Positions 29,201 through 44,200 of a stretch of 64,000 nucleotides of DNA are shown here, in pieces. The notes under the pieces are model-generated. The model did no database searches, had not been told where the DNA came from, and saw only the letters and a program-made list of their open reading frames with translations. Source of the DNA: Antilocapra americana (Eukaryota; Chordata; Mammalia; Artiodactyla; Antilocapridae); assembly GCA_007570785.1 (NCBI GenBank), contig ML660203.1, positions 10,207,524 through 10,271,523 of the forward strand. The letters run 5' to 3'. Positions within the stretch are counted from its first letter, which is position 1. Every line of letters begins with the position of its first letter. The position numbers were made by a program, and so were the translations under genes.

Positions 29201-32200
29201 TCAAGGGACACATCTAGTTTCAAAGAGCATCAGAAAGGGCTGAAGATCCCTTCCAACACTAGAGGCTTCTCAGGAAATGCACTCCAGGGACTGTCCCAAC
29301 CTTGCCAACACCAACACTGGAGAACCAGAATCAGGGACAGCAGTCATTCTTAGGATCTTCACAGATCTTCAAGCAAGCTGTATTTCAGAAAATTTCACAC
29401 TCTGGTAGGCTGACTCCAGATAATGCTCTGGTAAAACAGTATTGCTTGTGGGGAATGTGCTTCATGGAGCTGCTGTGGAAACACAGGCCTCTACTCCCTC
29501 TGTCCAAGCCTGCAAGAATATCTCAAACGAGGCCAGAGGATTAAAGCAAAGGTGCTTCTACCTTGACCACCATTGAGAAGCCAGGGTGAAAAGGACAATT
29601 TGCACTCCCTGTCTCTGTGGCTTTGCCCTGACTTTACCAAAAGGCTTTCTGCCAAGAAACATGATGAAAGGTTTACTATGGTTATCACCCTTCAAATCAG
29701 CATTCCTCAAAGATGGAGCAAAGCATATGGCCAAACAGGCCTTGTAATTTATGGGGGAAGGTTATGAACCTTCTGAGTTACTGGCCAGGGAAGTCAGAGA
29801 TGGTATTCCAGAATATCCTTTGACAAGCAGGGGCCATCATTTTATGTCAGTTACTACGCCAGATGTGGCCTGGGGAACACCTGTATCAGAATGACCCAGA
29901 GCCCATCCCAAAGTTTCCTGACCTTATTTCAAACCCAAAGGAGAAATGATTCCTATCTTATACTCAACTGCTAGCCCATCACGTTTGCTAGGAAATCTAG
30001 GCTGGGGACAGAAGGGGACCTCTACCTGAGGCATCATTCCAAGGGGGAATGCTTGGGTCTGGCCTCAGAGGAGGCAGCTGCTCTGCAAGAGAAGAAGCTG
30101 CCACACCTATGTTGTTAACAACGTAACAAAATCCTTTCTGTCTCAACAGTGTGCTGCAGTTTAAAAACACTTCCGCAACTTGAGATCTAATTGTATCTTC
30201 CTTAAAAAGTATGAGACCAGCAGCACAGGGGCTGCTGCTCACCCACTATTCAGAAGGAGCTGGCCCCTGAAGGGGGCGCTGCCGGTGTGAGGGGACCTGG
30301 GATGAGTGCTCAGGGCTCCTGGGCTCCTTCCGCTCTACTGAACTACCTCTCGCAGGATGAATGAAAAACTCCAGGGGTACTGCTAGATATCAAGCAGAAC
30401 TTTGAGTGAACTGGAGGAAACCAGCCGTCTTGGTTCAACACAAACTCACTCAGAGCATAGGCTCTGCTATCCTGCCCTGTTTTGGAAGGAAAGTTTGCAG
30501 GGATGGATGCTAGTGTGCGCCTCACCTGCAAGTCACTTTGTGCCTTAAATATAGATATTGATATGGGTGGCTATAATGAATCCAATACACAACAGAAACA
30601 AATAGAAGAGGAGAAGGAAAACGGGAGAGTCAGAAGAACTATTTTCTTCCAATTCAGCTGGAAAGGCTACAACAGGACTTGCCCACATCATTTTTCAATG
30701 GCCAAATGATAGTTAGGCCTTTTCATCTTCCCATCGTCATGCTTAACACTGTTCTTTGAAAAAGATTTAAGGAGGATGAGAAAATAAAATTTCTGTCGTT
30801 TAAAAAACAAACTAACAACAACAAAAAAACTCAGTTCTTTATAACCTTAAGAATATCCCAGAAAGTACATGGGATTTACCTACTTACAGAAACAGGCTTG
30901 TTTCAGGACTTAAAAGTTTGTCTTAAACCTGAAAATTAACTGAAATCAAAGTTATAATGAGCCAAAATGTAAGGATAATTGAGAAATAAACCCCTCTGGA
31001 ACTGAATAAAAATTATAATTATCTAGTTCAAGAGAGGACTGTTGGCTCTTCCTGCCCAAGACCTGAGAGGAAAGCAGTGGGCTTGGTCCCCCCAGCCCCA
31101 GGCCCCAGTGCTCTGACCTCCGTTGACTCTTCCTGCTCGTTTATGACGAGAAAGGCGTCCTCTGCAGCCTGCCGTTTGACATCTGCTATTGTCTGCTCCA
31201 TTCGAGCTCTCTCGGTTGCAATCACTTCAAAGGCTTTTTGCTCTGCTTCAGCAACAGCTTTCTGTACTTCCGTCATGGCCTGAATTTTCACCTTATTCAC
31301 AGCTTCTTCTGGAAGAAAGTGACAGTAAAATCAACTGGCCGAGAAATCTCTCCCCTCCTACTCCACATCGTTTCAAAGAAGTGACAGAGGTGAAATGTAA
31401 TTTTTCTTCTAAAAATACTTATGACAATGGCATTCATTTTTATTCTTATCTTCACTTGTCTATTCATGAGATCATTTGTTGGGTCTGCAGACACAATCAC
31501 TTGTCGGCACTGTGCAAAGTGCTGAGGAGACCTTGGCGACTAAGATGCAACATATTTTCAAAACTGTGATCAAGTATTAGCGTGGCTGTGGGAACATGAT
31601 ACTTGTCATTGTCAGGGACAAGAATTCCAAGGGGAAAGGTGGTCAGGTCTGTAAGTGACAGAGGAGGATCAGGAAAATGTGTCTTGGTTGAGATGGTAGG
31701 TAGAAAGGAATCTTCTAGTCTTGCATTCCCCGCTAAGGAATTTGGCCCTTCTTCTAAAGAAGATGTGAAACCCTATAGGGGTCTACGCACAATGAAAAGA
31801 GTGAGGGCAGAGACACCAACTGAGAGGCTGGTGAATAATCCAGCTGATAAATATAGAGATTCTGAATGTAGGGAGGAGCAAGTAACACAGAGGAGGGGAG
31901 ATAGAATGAGGCTGGTGCACCTCAGGGTCTGGAGATGGAGGTAAAGGTGAAGAAAGGAAGTGCTGTGCCATGAAACACATAGTGAGCAAAATGCTGGTGT
32001 GGAGGTAAGCAAGAAAGCTGAGGTGCATCCAGGTACAAATCACCAGGAGGCAGTTAGGTACAGAAGACTGAACTCAGTGGAGAAATGCTGCCTGAACATA
32101 CAGTTCTGGGCAGGTTGCTAGGTGCTCTGGACTACAAAGCCCCCAGCTGCCATTACCCCACTTGGATCCTGATCACCTCTTCCCATCACCACCACCCTCC

Positions 32201-35200
32201 TTGGTTTCCACAGGATGTGTACTCCAAGTGACATACACTATGCACCTGAACCTCAGTCCTAGGTCCCAGTGTGAATGACATTCCTTCTGAGTCCACAAGA
32301 CTGGACAACCCTGAAGCCTAAGGAAACTCCCTTACTGCTTGGTTTGTGCATATGGCCAAGGCTCAAAGGGGGTTCACACACAGAGTTCTAGGCTGCCAGC
32401 CTAGAACTCACCATCATATTGCTCCAACCAAGAAAAGTTTTCACCACAAAGGTCAAGGGTGATGCTAATAACTATTTTTATTTCCCATAATTCTACTTTA
32501 CCTCTTGGTAATATAATATACACCTCCCCATTGCCAACTGCAAAGATTTTTCTGAAATGCTAAGTAGTTTTCCAAATTAGTTTTTTTTTTTCCCCAAATT
32601 AGTTTTAACAGTAAGATAATATTCTGTTGTGGTGCCACACGGTAAATTCACATAACCATCCACTGATATGTGGGCATTTCCTGGGCTGCCTTTCCCTTGC
32701 TCCAGTTCAGTTCAGTCGCTCAGTTTTGTCTGACTCTGTGACCCCATGGACTGCAGCACGCCAGGCTTCCCTGTCCCTCACCAATTCCCGGAGTCTACTC
32801 AAACTCATGCCCATTGCGTCAGTGGCACCATCCAACCATCTTATCCTCTGTCGTCCCCTTCTCCTCTTGCCTTCAATCTTTCCCAACATCAGGGGCTTTT
32901 TCAGTGAGTTGGTTCTTTGCAACAGGTGACCAAAGTATTGGAGTTTCAGCTTTAGCATCAGTCTTTCCAATGAATATTCAACTGGTTTCCTTTAGGATGG
33001 ACTGGTTGGGTCTCCCTGCAGTCCAAGGGCCTCTCAAGAGTCTTCTCCAACACCACAGTGCAAAAGCATCAATTCTTCAGTGCTCAGCTTTCTTTATAGT
33101 CCAACTCTCATATCCATATGTGACTATTGGAAAAACCACAGCTTTGACTAGACGGACCTTTGTCGGCAAAGTAATGTCTCTGCTTTTTAATATGCTGTCC
33201 AGGTTGGTCATAGCTTTTCTTCCAAGGGGCAAGCGTCTTTTTATGTCATGGCTGCAGTCACCATCTGCAGTGATTTTGGAACCCAAAAAAGTCTCTCACT
33301 GTTTCCACTCTTTCCCCATCTATTTGTCATGAAGCGATGGGATCAGATGCCATGATCTTCGTTTTCTGAACGTTGAGTTTTAAGCCAACTTTTTCACTCT
33401 CCTCTTTCACTTTCATCAAGAGGCTCTTTAGTTCTCCTTCACTTTCTGTCATAAGGGTGGTGTCATCTGCATATCTGAGGTTACTGAGATTTCTCCTGGC
33501 AATCTTGATTCCAGCTTGTACTTCATTCAGCCCGGCATTTTGCATGATGTACTCTGCATAGAAGTTAAATAAGCAGGGTGACCATTGTGTCGGTCTTGGT
33601 CATATTCCTTTTCCTATTTGGAACCAGTCTGTTGTTCCATGTCCAGTTCTAACTGTTGCTCCTTGACCTGCATACAGGTTTCTCAGGAGGCAGGTCAGGT
33701 GGTCTGGTCTTCCCATCTCTTTGAGAATTTCCCACAGTTTGTTGTGATCCACACAGTCACAGGCTTTGGTGTAGTCCTTTTTTTGGTATCAATGCTTCTT
33801 TAACAGTTTGTGAGTCTAAACTTGGATCCTTCCTTACAATCATGGCTTGTAGGGCGCCATTCCAAATCGTTACTGTTATTTAAAAAATTTATTTATCTCT
33901 GGTTGCACTAGGTCTTTGCTGCTGTGCATGGGCTTTCTCCAGTTGTGGTGGGTGAGCTTCTGACTGCAGTGACATCTCTTGTTGTGGATCATGGGCTCAG
34001 GGGTGCGTGGGCCCAGTAATTGCCATCTGCGGACTTAGCTGCCCCATCGTATGTGGAACTTTCCTAGACCAGGGATCAAATCCATGTTTCTTGCATTGGT
34101 AGGCAGATTCTCAACCACTAAACCACCAAGTAAGTCTACTTTTTACTACAATTTTTAAATTAGTTTTAATTCTTTTGGCTGTGTCATGTGGCATGTGCAC
34201 TTTTAGTTCCCCAACCAGGGATCAAACCTGTTCTCCCTACACTGGAAGCTTGGAGTCTTAACCACTGGATCACCAGGGAAGTCCCTGGATCATTCCCTTC
34301 TAAACGGAAAAGCATGCAAGTGAGAAATGATTTCAAAATACCCATGTGCTCACAGGTGGTAATACTTATTAATTCATTAAGTATTATTATCCACTAATTA
34401 TTAATTGTATTAATCCATTAAGAATTATTTAGTGACATTAACAGGGTCCTCTATTTGTTTATACTACGGTCTTGAAATTAAGTGGGTATTCATCTTTTTG
34501 TAGAAATAAATTTTTTCTTAGGAAGAAACCCCAAAACTATTAATTCCACTGAGAAAGGGAGGCAAGAAGGAAAAAAAGGTTAGTATTTTGATAAGGTAAT
34601 ACGAGGTTAGCATAATCCCTGTCTTACCACAACAAGCAGTTCCTACCCTCCCTTATTCTTGTAGAAAATGACACCTAGCAAGAACAGTCTTGATGAAGCT
34701 GGAGACAGTGAAGGTGAAAGGAAGAGCAGACTGAACCAAATCTGGGAGTGTGAGAATACAGTGACGAGGACAGGCAGAAATGAACTAAGCTATACTCCCA
34801 GAAACTGGGCATATAAATAGAGAAGAGTCGGTTACTTAATGCCTACCCGTAGAAGCAGGAGAAAAGGACTTGGCTGGACTGTACAGAGTCACTCCAAATT
34901 CTCAACCAGCAAGGAACACAACAGGTAGTCCAGAAGTGGGGACAGCTAAAGGGGGAGAAGCAGGGGCCTGGAGCTTTTTGAAGAGGAAGTTATGAGAAAA
35001 TCACCCTTTCACAAATATGTACTCTACACTCAAATCAGTGAGTACATATGACCCCTAAGCAGACAGACATACCAGTCTTTTTCCAAAACTCCACAGGTAC
35101 ATATCCTGTTCCTGGCCTACTGTTGAATTCCCGCTGAGAATCTACAGAGAGAGAGAGAGAAACAGCACAGCATCAGAACTGTCTGTAATTGGCATGTTTT

Positions 35201-38200
35201 ACTTTTGTGAAAAACTTATTCGATCTCTCATTCACCACTTAGAAAGATTCAAACATATTCATTCATTTACTGGAAAAAATATTCTGACAAGAAATAAAAT
35301 CAGATTAATAATAGTACACTTAATTTTTAGATGCTCATTTGCTAATCATTGGGGAAAAGCAAATCAAAACCATAAGATGTCACCTCACACCTATCAGAAT
35401 GGCTACCATCAAAAAGACCACAAATAACAAATGCTGGTGAAGGTGTGGGGAAAAGGGAACCCTTGTACACTGTTGGGGGGAATGTAAATTGGTACAGACA
35501 TTATAGGAAACAGTATGGCAGTTCTTCAAAAAAAGTAAAAAACTACCATATGATCTAGCTACTCCATGCCTGGGTATGTATCTGAAGAAAATGAATATAG
35601 TAATTCAAAAAGATACAAGCACCCCAATGTTCATAGCAGCATTATTTACAATAGCCAAGATATGGAAGCAACCTAAGTGTCCATCAACATATAAATGGAT
35701 AAGGATACGGTATCTTCATGGTATTTCCAGAAGTCAAAATTTTTAGCTCATTTACTAAGAAAACTAGAGTTTCAGAGGCTATTAATCAAAGCTCAGACAG
35801 AGAATGCAAGTATTTGGATCGAAGTGGAGGACAGAAAGAACTGTGGTTCTCTAAGAGGATGCTGTAGTTCTTAGCAGAAACAGAATGAAACTTGAGAAAG
35901 CCAAAGTGGCAAATGTGAATAAAGGGTGAATTGAGGCACAGGGCACATGACTGGTCACCGTGCTGCTGCTCTTTTAGTACTTCTATGTGTTTAAAAAACT
36001 TCAAAAGAAAAAAACTGAGAAAAAATTATCTTTAAGTATAGGCGTACAAAATTTCTTAGGAACACTAATTTGCTAATAAATAAGCCCAGGAGTGGAGGAG
36101 GTAAAAAGTGGGATAGGGAAGATTTTCACAATCTATATGTTTCTGTACTGCTTGACATTTTTGCAATGCCATTCATTTTTAAAAATTCCATTAAAAAATA
36201 CCCAAGAAAATGAAGGGGATCTAATATTATCAGATATTAAAACACATTCTGAAGCTATAATAATTAAGTTTGATATTACTCTGGGAGGCTATCCTAATTG
36301 CTAAGTATGTATGCTGGTTTTGGAACAAACTTAATAAGCCATAGGACTACTTATGCCACGTTTCTAACTTATTTAAGCCTCAGTTTTGCCATCTGTAGAT
36401 GAATCTAATGGTAGTTCCTATTATCTCCATAGGCAGGCTTGAAAACACATGTAAACGGCTTATTAGCACTGGCAGGAACACAGGAAGAGTCCATACAGCT
36501 ATTATTACCAAAAGTGATAACTAATATAGTCAGAAAGACTATAATACTTAAGTATTAACAAAATTAGTGTATGATAATTGTTTCATTTTAACAGGTAAAG
36601 GATGGGTATTAATTGATAGTAGGAAAATTTAAACTATTTGGAGAATTTAAAGTTGGATAGCTAATATGCAAACACATAAAACTTGAATATAGATGAAGTT
36701 TATTGTGTCCTGGGAAGGGATCAAGGTCAAGGAAAAACTACAAATAAAGTGTTAGATTTGACCCCATATTAACTATCTCACTGATAGAAATCCACAGAAA
36801 GTTGTAATACAGAATATTCAAGATACATTCCAAAGCTCTTCAGTGTGGGATGATGAACTAGTAAATTCTTTATGTTTCTGTATTTTCTACAATGAGCCAT
36901 ACAGTTTAACTGTTAAAAAAAAAAAAAAAGGAAAGAAATAAAAATATACCTACACTTTATGAGGTTGCTCCAAACAAAAAGAAATGGTTCTCTACTGTGG
37001 GAGACCAGGTCCCATTCAGACAAATTAAATCAGAACCTCTGGAGCTGGGGCCATGGCACCAGGAGTTTTCCTAAGGTCCTTAGATGGGTTCTGAGGGGCA
37101 TCCAGGATTAATGACTGAAGAAAAGTGCCGGGCTTAGAACCCACTGTTCATGGTTAAGGTCTCCCAAACCACAACTAGGAACATCACCTCTCTGTAGGTC
37201 ATATATGTACACATATATATACTTTCTGCTATAACAATGGGAAAGTCCTTTTCAGCTGATTCTTTCTGTATTAGTGCATCTTGATCTTTCAGTTGCAGGC
37301 ATTATTAATTGACTAGGCTTTTCAGTGGGAAAGAATTTCATTCTTTTTTTCAGCCCACCAGACATAATAAAAATTTCCTTCTTCCCCTCTCCCAAATAAA
37401 TATACTCAAATTCTGTTACATCAATAATTACAATTGAATTTGTAATTACTTCAAATTCAGTCTCAAACTCTCTTCCTGGTGTCAATATATTATAAATTCC
37501 CTTTTCTTGAAGAAATCTCTAGCCAGCTTCTGGGCTATTCTAGTCTGAACTGGCTACTTTCCAGACTATTTCAGCCTGGAAAGTCCCACTGTTGTTTGAG
37601 ATCCTCCCAAGTATCACAGGGATTCCCTTCCTCCACGTCTTTCCACTTTATAGTTTAATTCCTGTGTTAGGGCACATCCTACCCAAATGTGGTAGATACC
37701 ACAATGAAGGCATATGGGAGGTGATTTTTCTCTCCCTAAATTAATCTAACAATTGTTTTGTTAGAATTCTAGGCAAAACAGTCTGATCACAGGTGGCCCC
37801 TCATTTAGCCATGCCTTTGGACAGGGCACTTTTTCAGCCACTAGGTGAATGCAAGGGAACATTTTTGGAGGAATAGTTTCAGGTGGTGTCCTGGATATAT
37901 CCTGGATTGAGAGCTCAACAGTTTTCATCTCTACTGCTTCAGGATGGGAAAAGGCAAGAAGGGACGACCCAGCTTGGTACAGTAAAACTATTTGCTTTTT
38001 TGTCTAGGCAGAGGTTGACAAATGGTATTTTTCTAGAAAGGGAGAGGGAGAAAGAGGAGGGAAGAGGATGTGAATATTTTGAGAGCTACCATAAGGAATG
38101 AATGAATATGATGTATATGAGATGTCCCAAGTACCTTTAGCCAGGCTTAATTTAACATTCAAACACTCTTTGAACATCACCCCATACTTATATACGGTAT

Positions 38201-41200
38201 AGAGTTGAAAACAGAACAACATGACAAACATTCTCATTCTATGCGGGGAAGACAACATTTCTTGAACATACCAGATACTGACCAAGTTCTTGACATATTT
38301 TGTGATTTACTGTTCTTATTTCCAAGGTCTTTATAATTCCACAATCAAGTACCATCTTCCTTTTAAAGGAAAATATAAGAAGCCTCAAATATAAAAAATA
38401 ACAAGAACAAAAGATATAAAAAGCCTCCCTTGCCAACTAAAGAGACTCTCCGCTTACCATTGCTGAGAGAATCTGCGCTCCCAGGACTGTGCTGCCTGGA
38501 GACCAACTCACTCCCTGTTTTCCTCATCTCTGTGTTTTCGTTGAATCGTCTTTTCCAGTAGTTGAGTTCTTCACGGTCTGATTCTTGACAGCGTCGCAGG
38601 ACTGCCATGGAGCGCCTTGTTTTCTCTACCATTTCCATAATGCAGTTGAGGGCCTGTGCCAGGCAGGAAGTCAGGCAGAGCCACAGAATAATGACATTCA
38701 GACAATCAATATTGAACATCGAGGAGAGGTGAACAAAATACACATAATACAGGCTTAAGAATCTTACGGATTTAGCAAGAGTTTACATTTGAAAGCCTAT
38801 CTTATTGATTCTCTTTAAATATATGCACATACTTTTCTTTTTTTTAAGATTTCAAACTAATATTTTTTGGATTCTTCACGGTTGAAGCAGCTAGTCTCAT
38901 TCAGTATAACCTCTGCCCAGAGGAGGTTTATGTAAGAATGCAATCAGAGAAATTATGTTCAGAGACAACATCACTCAGAAAGGAAAAGCTATTGTCTGCA
39001 TATTTTAAGGAGGTATTACATCTTCTCTTCACTTTTAAGTGAGGGGGGAAACTCTCTTTTCCAGGGGGGCAGAGAACTTAGTTTACATTCTGTGCCAATG
39101 TACTAATTCTCATTTGTATTTAGAGAAGCCCCATTTACTATACCAGGCCCTGTGACAAGCACCTTGTATATCATTCTAACTCCCCCTGTAAATTCAAATG
39201 TAGCATTCGTTTTTTTAATATATAAAAATTAAGCCTAAAAATGGTAACGGGCAAGTTCCTTCACCATTTTTAGACTTAATTTTTCTATCTTCCTACCATT
39301 GCAAAGGTAGGATGTGGCAAAGTTGGGATCTAAAACTCATAAACTTATGTTTTTTAATCATTATATTACAGAGTTTCACTTAGTTATGACCTAAAACGAA
39401 AACCCCACCACAAAGATTTGGGACTTACTCTTCACACTCTAGCTTGGGGAGTAGGAGATAAATCAGCTATTACTACAAAGACACTATAGCTCTGGATGAG
39501 TTCACTTCAAGCATATGCACTCTTACTCTCAGTAACAGTTAGGATGGAAAGCAATAAGTAGTTAGGAAAATTATACACTGTAAAATTCTTACATGATCAA
39601 GATGTTTCCATTCATCAGCCCATTCCCTTTCGGTCAAACGGTGGTCTACCAACTCATCTTGATAGCCTCCATTTAGACCTATTAGAAATTAAATTTGAAA
39701 ATAAAGGGAAGGGTACAGTAAACATTCTACCAAGTAAATACACATTCATCCATATCAGCTATGAGCACACTATTAAGGCCAATGACTCACAATAACTTAA
39801 AACCACAAAATGACATAAAACCAACAAGAAATTATTACACAGAATGTATTAAAAAAACTCCTACAAATCAATTATGAAGGACAAATAGGCCAAAAGAAAA
39901 GTAGGCAAAGGAAATAAATGGTTATGTCCCAGACAAAAAAAGCAGAGATGATTTATAAACATATGAAAGGATATTCAAACTTGTAAGTTTTACACAGTGT
40001 AAACAAAATGTTCACGAAGATAATCTGACATCTATATATTGGAAAAATTAAATTGTCAATCATACTAAGGGTTGGCAAGGTTGTGGCACAATACAAAGAC
40101 TTAATCACCATAAACAGAGTTGGTGCTGTACAAGCACCTGTAAACAATTCAGTATTCCCAAAGTATTATTTCTTGCATGGTTTTGATATATATATTATTG
40201 AAATTTGCAAGAATGCAATGACTGTGTGACTCAAGGGTATACTGAATTATCCACTATTTTGAAAAATCATGTCATACGTCACCACTACTCCGGGTATCTA
40301 AATCATCAATGTAACACAACTGTGTGCGTGCTAAGTCACTTCAGCTGTGTCCAACTCTGTGACCTGTCATTAGTCTGAATTTATAGGCGTTGTGTTCATA
40401 GTGAATCTGTATTTGTGCAACCAGTTGCTTATTTCATCATATCTTTTTGTGCAGTCATGCCTGAGCACTAACATATTATAAAATACTTTCTTACATATTA
40501 ATATCCTACTTCAGAATATTGATCCTAAAATTATGGCGCTAAGGCAGGCAAGGCAGGAGTCGTGGTGCAGTTGTGTCTGACTATTGCTACCCCATGGAGC
40601 CTGCTAGGCTCCTCTGTCCATAGGATAGTATCCATAAATTTCACTTTAGGAGAATAAATTAGGGGAGTGTTACAGTTTGTTTGTTTAAAAATGAGGGGAG
40701 GGAAATGATTAGGTAAGAACTATTTTATTAAGTCATATGTTTTCAAAAGAGGACTGGAGAAAATTACAGAATCTATATCCAGATTGGAAGACAAATGGTT
40801 GATTGTAAAATAGAATCATCAAGGTAGAGGACTAAAGATCTTTCGAGCAGAATACGTCAAGATGAAAGAAAAACCTCTTTCTAAAACTGGTAGAAATACA
40901 AGGAAAACCTGACCAAAATGCAGTTATAGCTAGTTTGTGGCATGCTTCTCTCTAATGGATCCAACTGGCAAAAAAACTTGTGTGAATATAGAAGAAATCA
41001 ATAGGAAGTCTCCTTTTTAACATAAAATAAAACATACAGAACAGCTGCTAAGGGAGGCATCATAGCATACTGGGAATATAGCCAAATGCTCAGCATCAGA
41101 CAACTGGGGGTCAGAATCTTGTTTTTGCCACTTTCTAGCTATGTGATTCTGGCCACAGTTCTGTCTATTTTCATGTATGAAAAGATGTAAACTGCATGGA

Positions 41201-44200
41201 GCCCCATGTGTGAGGATTAAACGAGACAACTGACATATACCACAATTTAAGTACTTCAGACTCAGTAAATGCGGGTGGCTGAGAACATCACCGCTGTCAT
41301 GGCCCTCACCATTCAGCCACCACTGCACGAAGCCAGAGCCCTACTGTGGTTCAAGTCTCTGAAAGACGACAGTGAGTCTAAGTCAGAAGAGCAACAGGCA
41401 AATGTTTTGCGACTTTTTATTCCACAAGGCAACCCACAAATGGAAATGTATGGGCAATCCCGGAAGCTAGTAACCCTCTGGTTCTCTGCTCTGCTACATC
41501 TCAGCAGAACTGCAAAGAACCTTCTGCAGTAAAGTTACACGAGAACATGATAAACAGCTTTGTTCAAAACTGATCTCACTCTGCATTTTCTGAGTCTCTT
41601 GTAAATGTGTTATCATACTTTCATAATAGAAAAAAAATCTAATTAAAAAAAACCCAAAACTTATCTCAGGTGAGGTTTGCTAGGGGACTTTATGTTTTTT
41701 TCTTAAATCTAATGGTTGCTGAGGATGCATATGCGAGGCACTCCTGGCACATGACAATGACCCAGCACAGGGGGTAGTTTTCTCTCCATTTTAGAAAGCC
41801 AAAGCACAGAAAGCCTATGCAACTTGCATCAGATCACACACTAGTTATAACGCAGAATCAAGATTTAACTTCAAGTATGCCTCACCTCTGACCTAAATGT
41901 CTTTGTACCTTTCACCACGTTTTACATCTTTGTTGCTTAACTTCTAAAAACATCTCATTCTGAAATAAACTCAGACTTACATAAATGTTGCAAGAATAAA
42001 GAATTCTAATATACTCTTCACCCAGATTTTCTAAATGTGAGTAATTTTATCTCACTTTGCCATTCTCCATTTCTCTTCTGAAGCATATCAGAATAAATAA
42101 TACCCCTATATTTTTAAATGCTTTCCACTGTGTATTTCTTAAAATATGTTTAGCCCACTTCCACTCTATAATGATAATAGAAACAAAGTATGAATTGAGA
42201 TCAATTTCAAATGAGAATACTACAATTATAACATTCTTTTCATGTATAATATTGTTTTATCAGTGGGAAAAAAAGCAATGATGATAGTATTTTATCACTG
42301 AGAAGGAAAAGAAAACCACAATTTCAATCTGAATTTAAACCATTACTGTGCTGTTTATGCCACTTACTAAGATTGTGGTGTCTATCACGAACTTCTCGAT
42401 GTTCCATCATCTTGCTGGGCTCACGATATAGGTGGGAAGTTGCGATATCTTCTAAGGTGTAGTGCTGGAGAGGTGGAGGAGTAGGATGGAACTGGCCCCC
42501 AGGATTCATGAGGGGCACAGTGAGGGCAGGACTGTGCCGGGGAGCAGGGCTAATGGTACACACCCGCTTGGCAGGAGGCTCAGGAGCAATTGCATCTCTT
42601 TCAAAACTGCTCTCTTCCCGCCTGTAGAAGAATGGGCAAGGACATGTCTGAACCTGTCAGCAAGTGCTGGTGTAAACATGTCCTGGGCACCTACTATGTG
42701 CTATGTAGTGTGCGTTTTCATAAACAGGAAGATGTTAAGAAACGGTTTGAGATGAGGCATGAACTGAAATGTCTTCAGCGGCCAGGCAGATAAAAGAAAC
42801 CACTGATTTATCCCAGCACAAGAGCAGAGGTCAAATCCATCCACACCAAGTAGAAACATCTCAACCTCATGAAGCAATGGAGAAACTGAGATGACACAGT
42901 CTCTTACTTGACAGGTCTATGGAAGATTATGGATTCAACTATGTTTAGGAATGCCATTCAAGGTCAAATTTGCTACTGTGGAGGTCAGTGGAAAGAGGCA
43001 ATTCTCCACATAAGAGGAAAAAGGCTCACATAATTAATATACTTGTGATTTGGTAGGATTTTTAGTCATTTGCTTCCATTGTAGCAAATTTTCCACTGTT
43101 ATTAAAATGTTGCTTCCTCAACAAACCATAGAAAATAGTGTTAGATACTCATATAACAAGTTCCAGGATAAATTAAAATTAATATAATTTCAATTTTCAA
43201 AGAAAAGTGATTACACGTTTATAAGACTTCACATCAGAAAAAAATGCCTTAAACAGATTATATTTTCTATGGTTTTGGAGCAGTGGACTCACAGAATACT
43301 CAAGAGCAGAATTTATCAGCAGGGGTGTACAGGGTCATTTGAAGAGTTGAAAAGCATTCTGCTGCCTGATGCTATGACAAAGCAAAACTAGCCTTAGAAA
43401 TTCTGAGTCCATACCTATATATAACCACAGTCATCCAGTTCTTTTTCTTTCACAAGAAAAGGAAAGCTCAGAGCAGTTCCAGAAAATCGAGGACAAAGAA
43501 GCTCTTCTCAGCTCACCTCTCTGGACTGGGCCTTTTTCCATTTCCATGCACTTCCATGAGCAGCTCGGAAGAGTCAGCAGGGGACGCAATACTTGTGTTG
43601 AGCAGAAGGTGCTCATGCTGAGCCAGGTACTGGGAGGGGGTCTGCTTGGCGGCCCGAGCGCAGTGCAGTAGTTCTCGCTGCAGCAGAGGCAGGTTGGCCT
43701 TGAAAAGAAGAGGCAGGGGCTGGAAGGCAGTTTTCCCAGTGTTGGGCCCTCCACACAGGGCTCAGCACCTCCAAAGGCTTTCACAAACAGGGTGACACAA
43801 AACAAAAGCCCTTCTCTCCTTGTCAGTCCAATTTTCATATGACATCCATTATACTGAGCTTAAATTATTGTTAACTTGTCTATTGTTCCCACAAGATCTA
43901 AATCCCTTTAAGCAAGAAACTGTGCTTTATTTACCCTTGTGGCCCTAGTACAGAGTCAAAGCTCAATAAAGGTTTGTTGGACATAAAAGTTTCAAAACTT
44001 CAACATTTTTGAAGACTTTGATAAGTCAGAGAATTAGTAATGCCTACATGGGAGTAGAAGGCATTCACTCTTTCCTTTCTCACTTTAAATCCTCGTTTTC
44101 TCTTCTGAATCCTAGGACATTCTGATAGCACAAAAACCTTGCCTTCTTGTTCTCTCTTAGAGCTGCCATGGAATTCTGGAAACAGCCATTATTTTGGCTT

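Larger units (their letters stand above)
31309..35072. other. CBFA2T2 intron with a BovB copy and two tRNA-type SINEs
   Basis: Unique sequence at 31309-32690, a BovB 3' fragment at 32703-33780, SINEs at 33875-34137 and 34162-34285, then AT-rich unique sequence to the small 69-nt exon. No additional exon supported. Confidence 0.5.
35142..38457. other. CBFA2T2 intron
   Basis: An L1 fragment at 35337-35712, a MIR-like relic at about 36355-36490, an A15 run near 36915, and otherwise AT-rich unique-looking sequence. No extra exon supported. Confidence 0.45.
38654..42367. other. CBFA2T2 introns around 39.6 kb
   Basis: Two introns flank the 39593-39678 exon. They contain Bov-tA fragments at 40318-40366 and 40550-40626, a plus MIR at about 41070-41275 and a minus MIR at about 41755-41860. 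No further exons seen. Confidence 0.45.

Noticed and set aside
31570..32100. Frames of 80-113 codons in a CBFA2T2 intron
   Set aside because: No splice-site context, no recognised motif and no phase match with CBFA2T2 exons.
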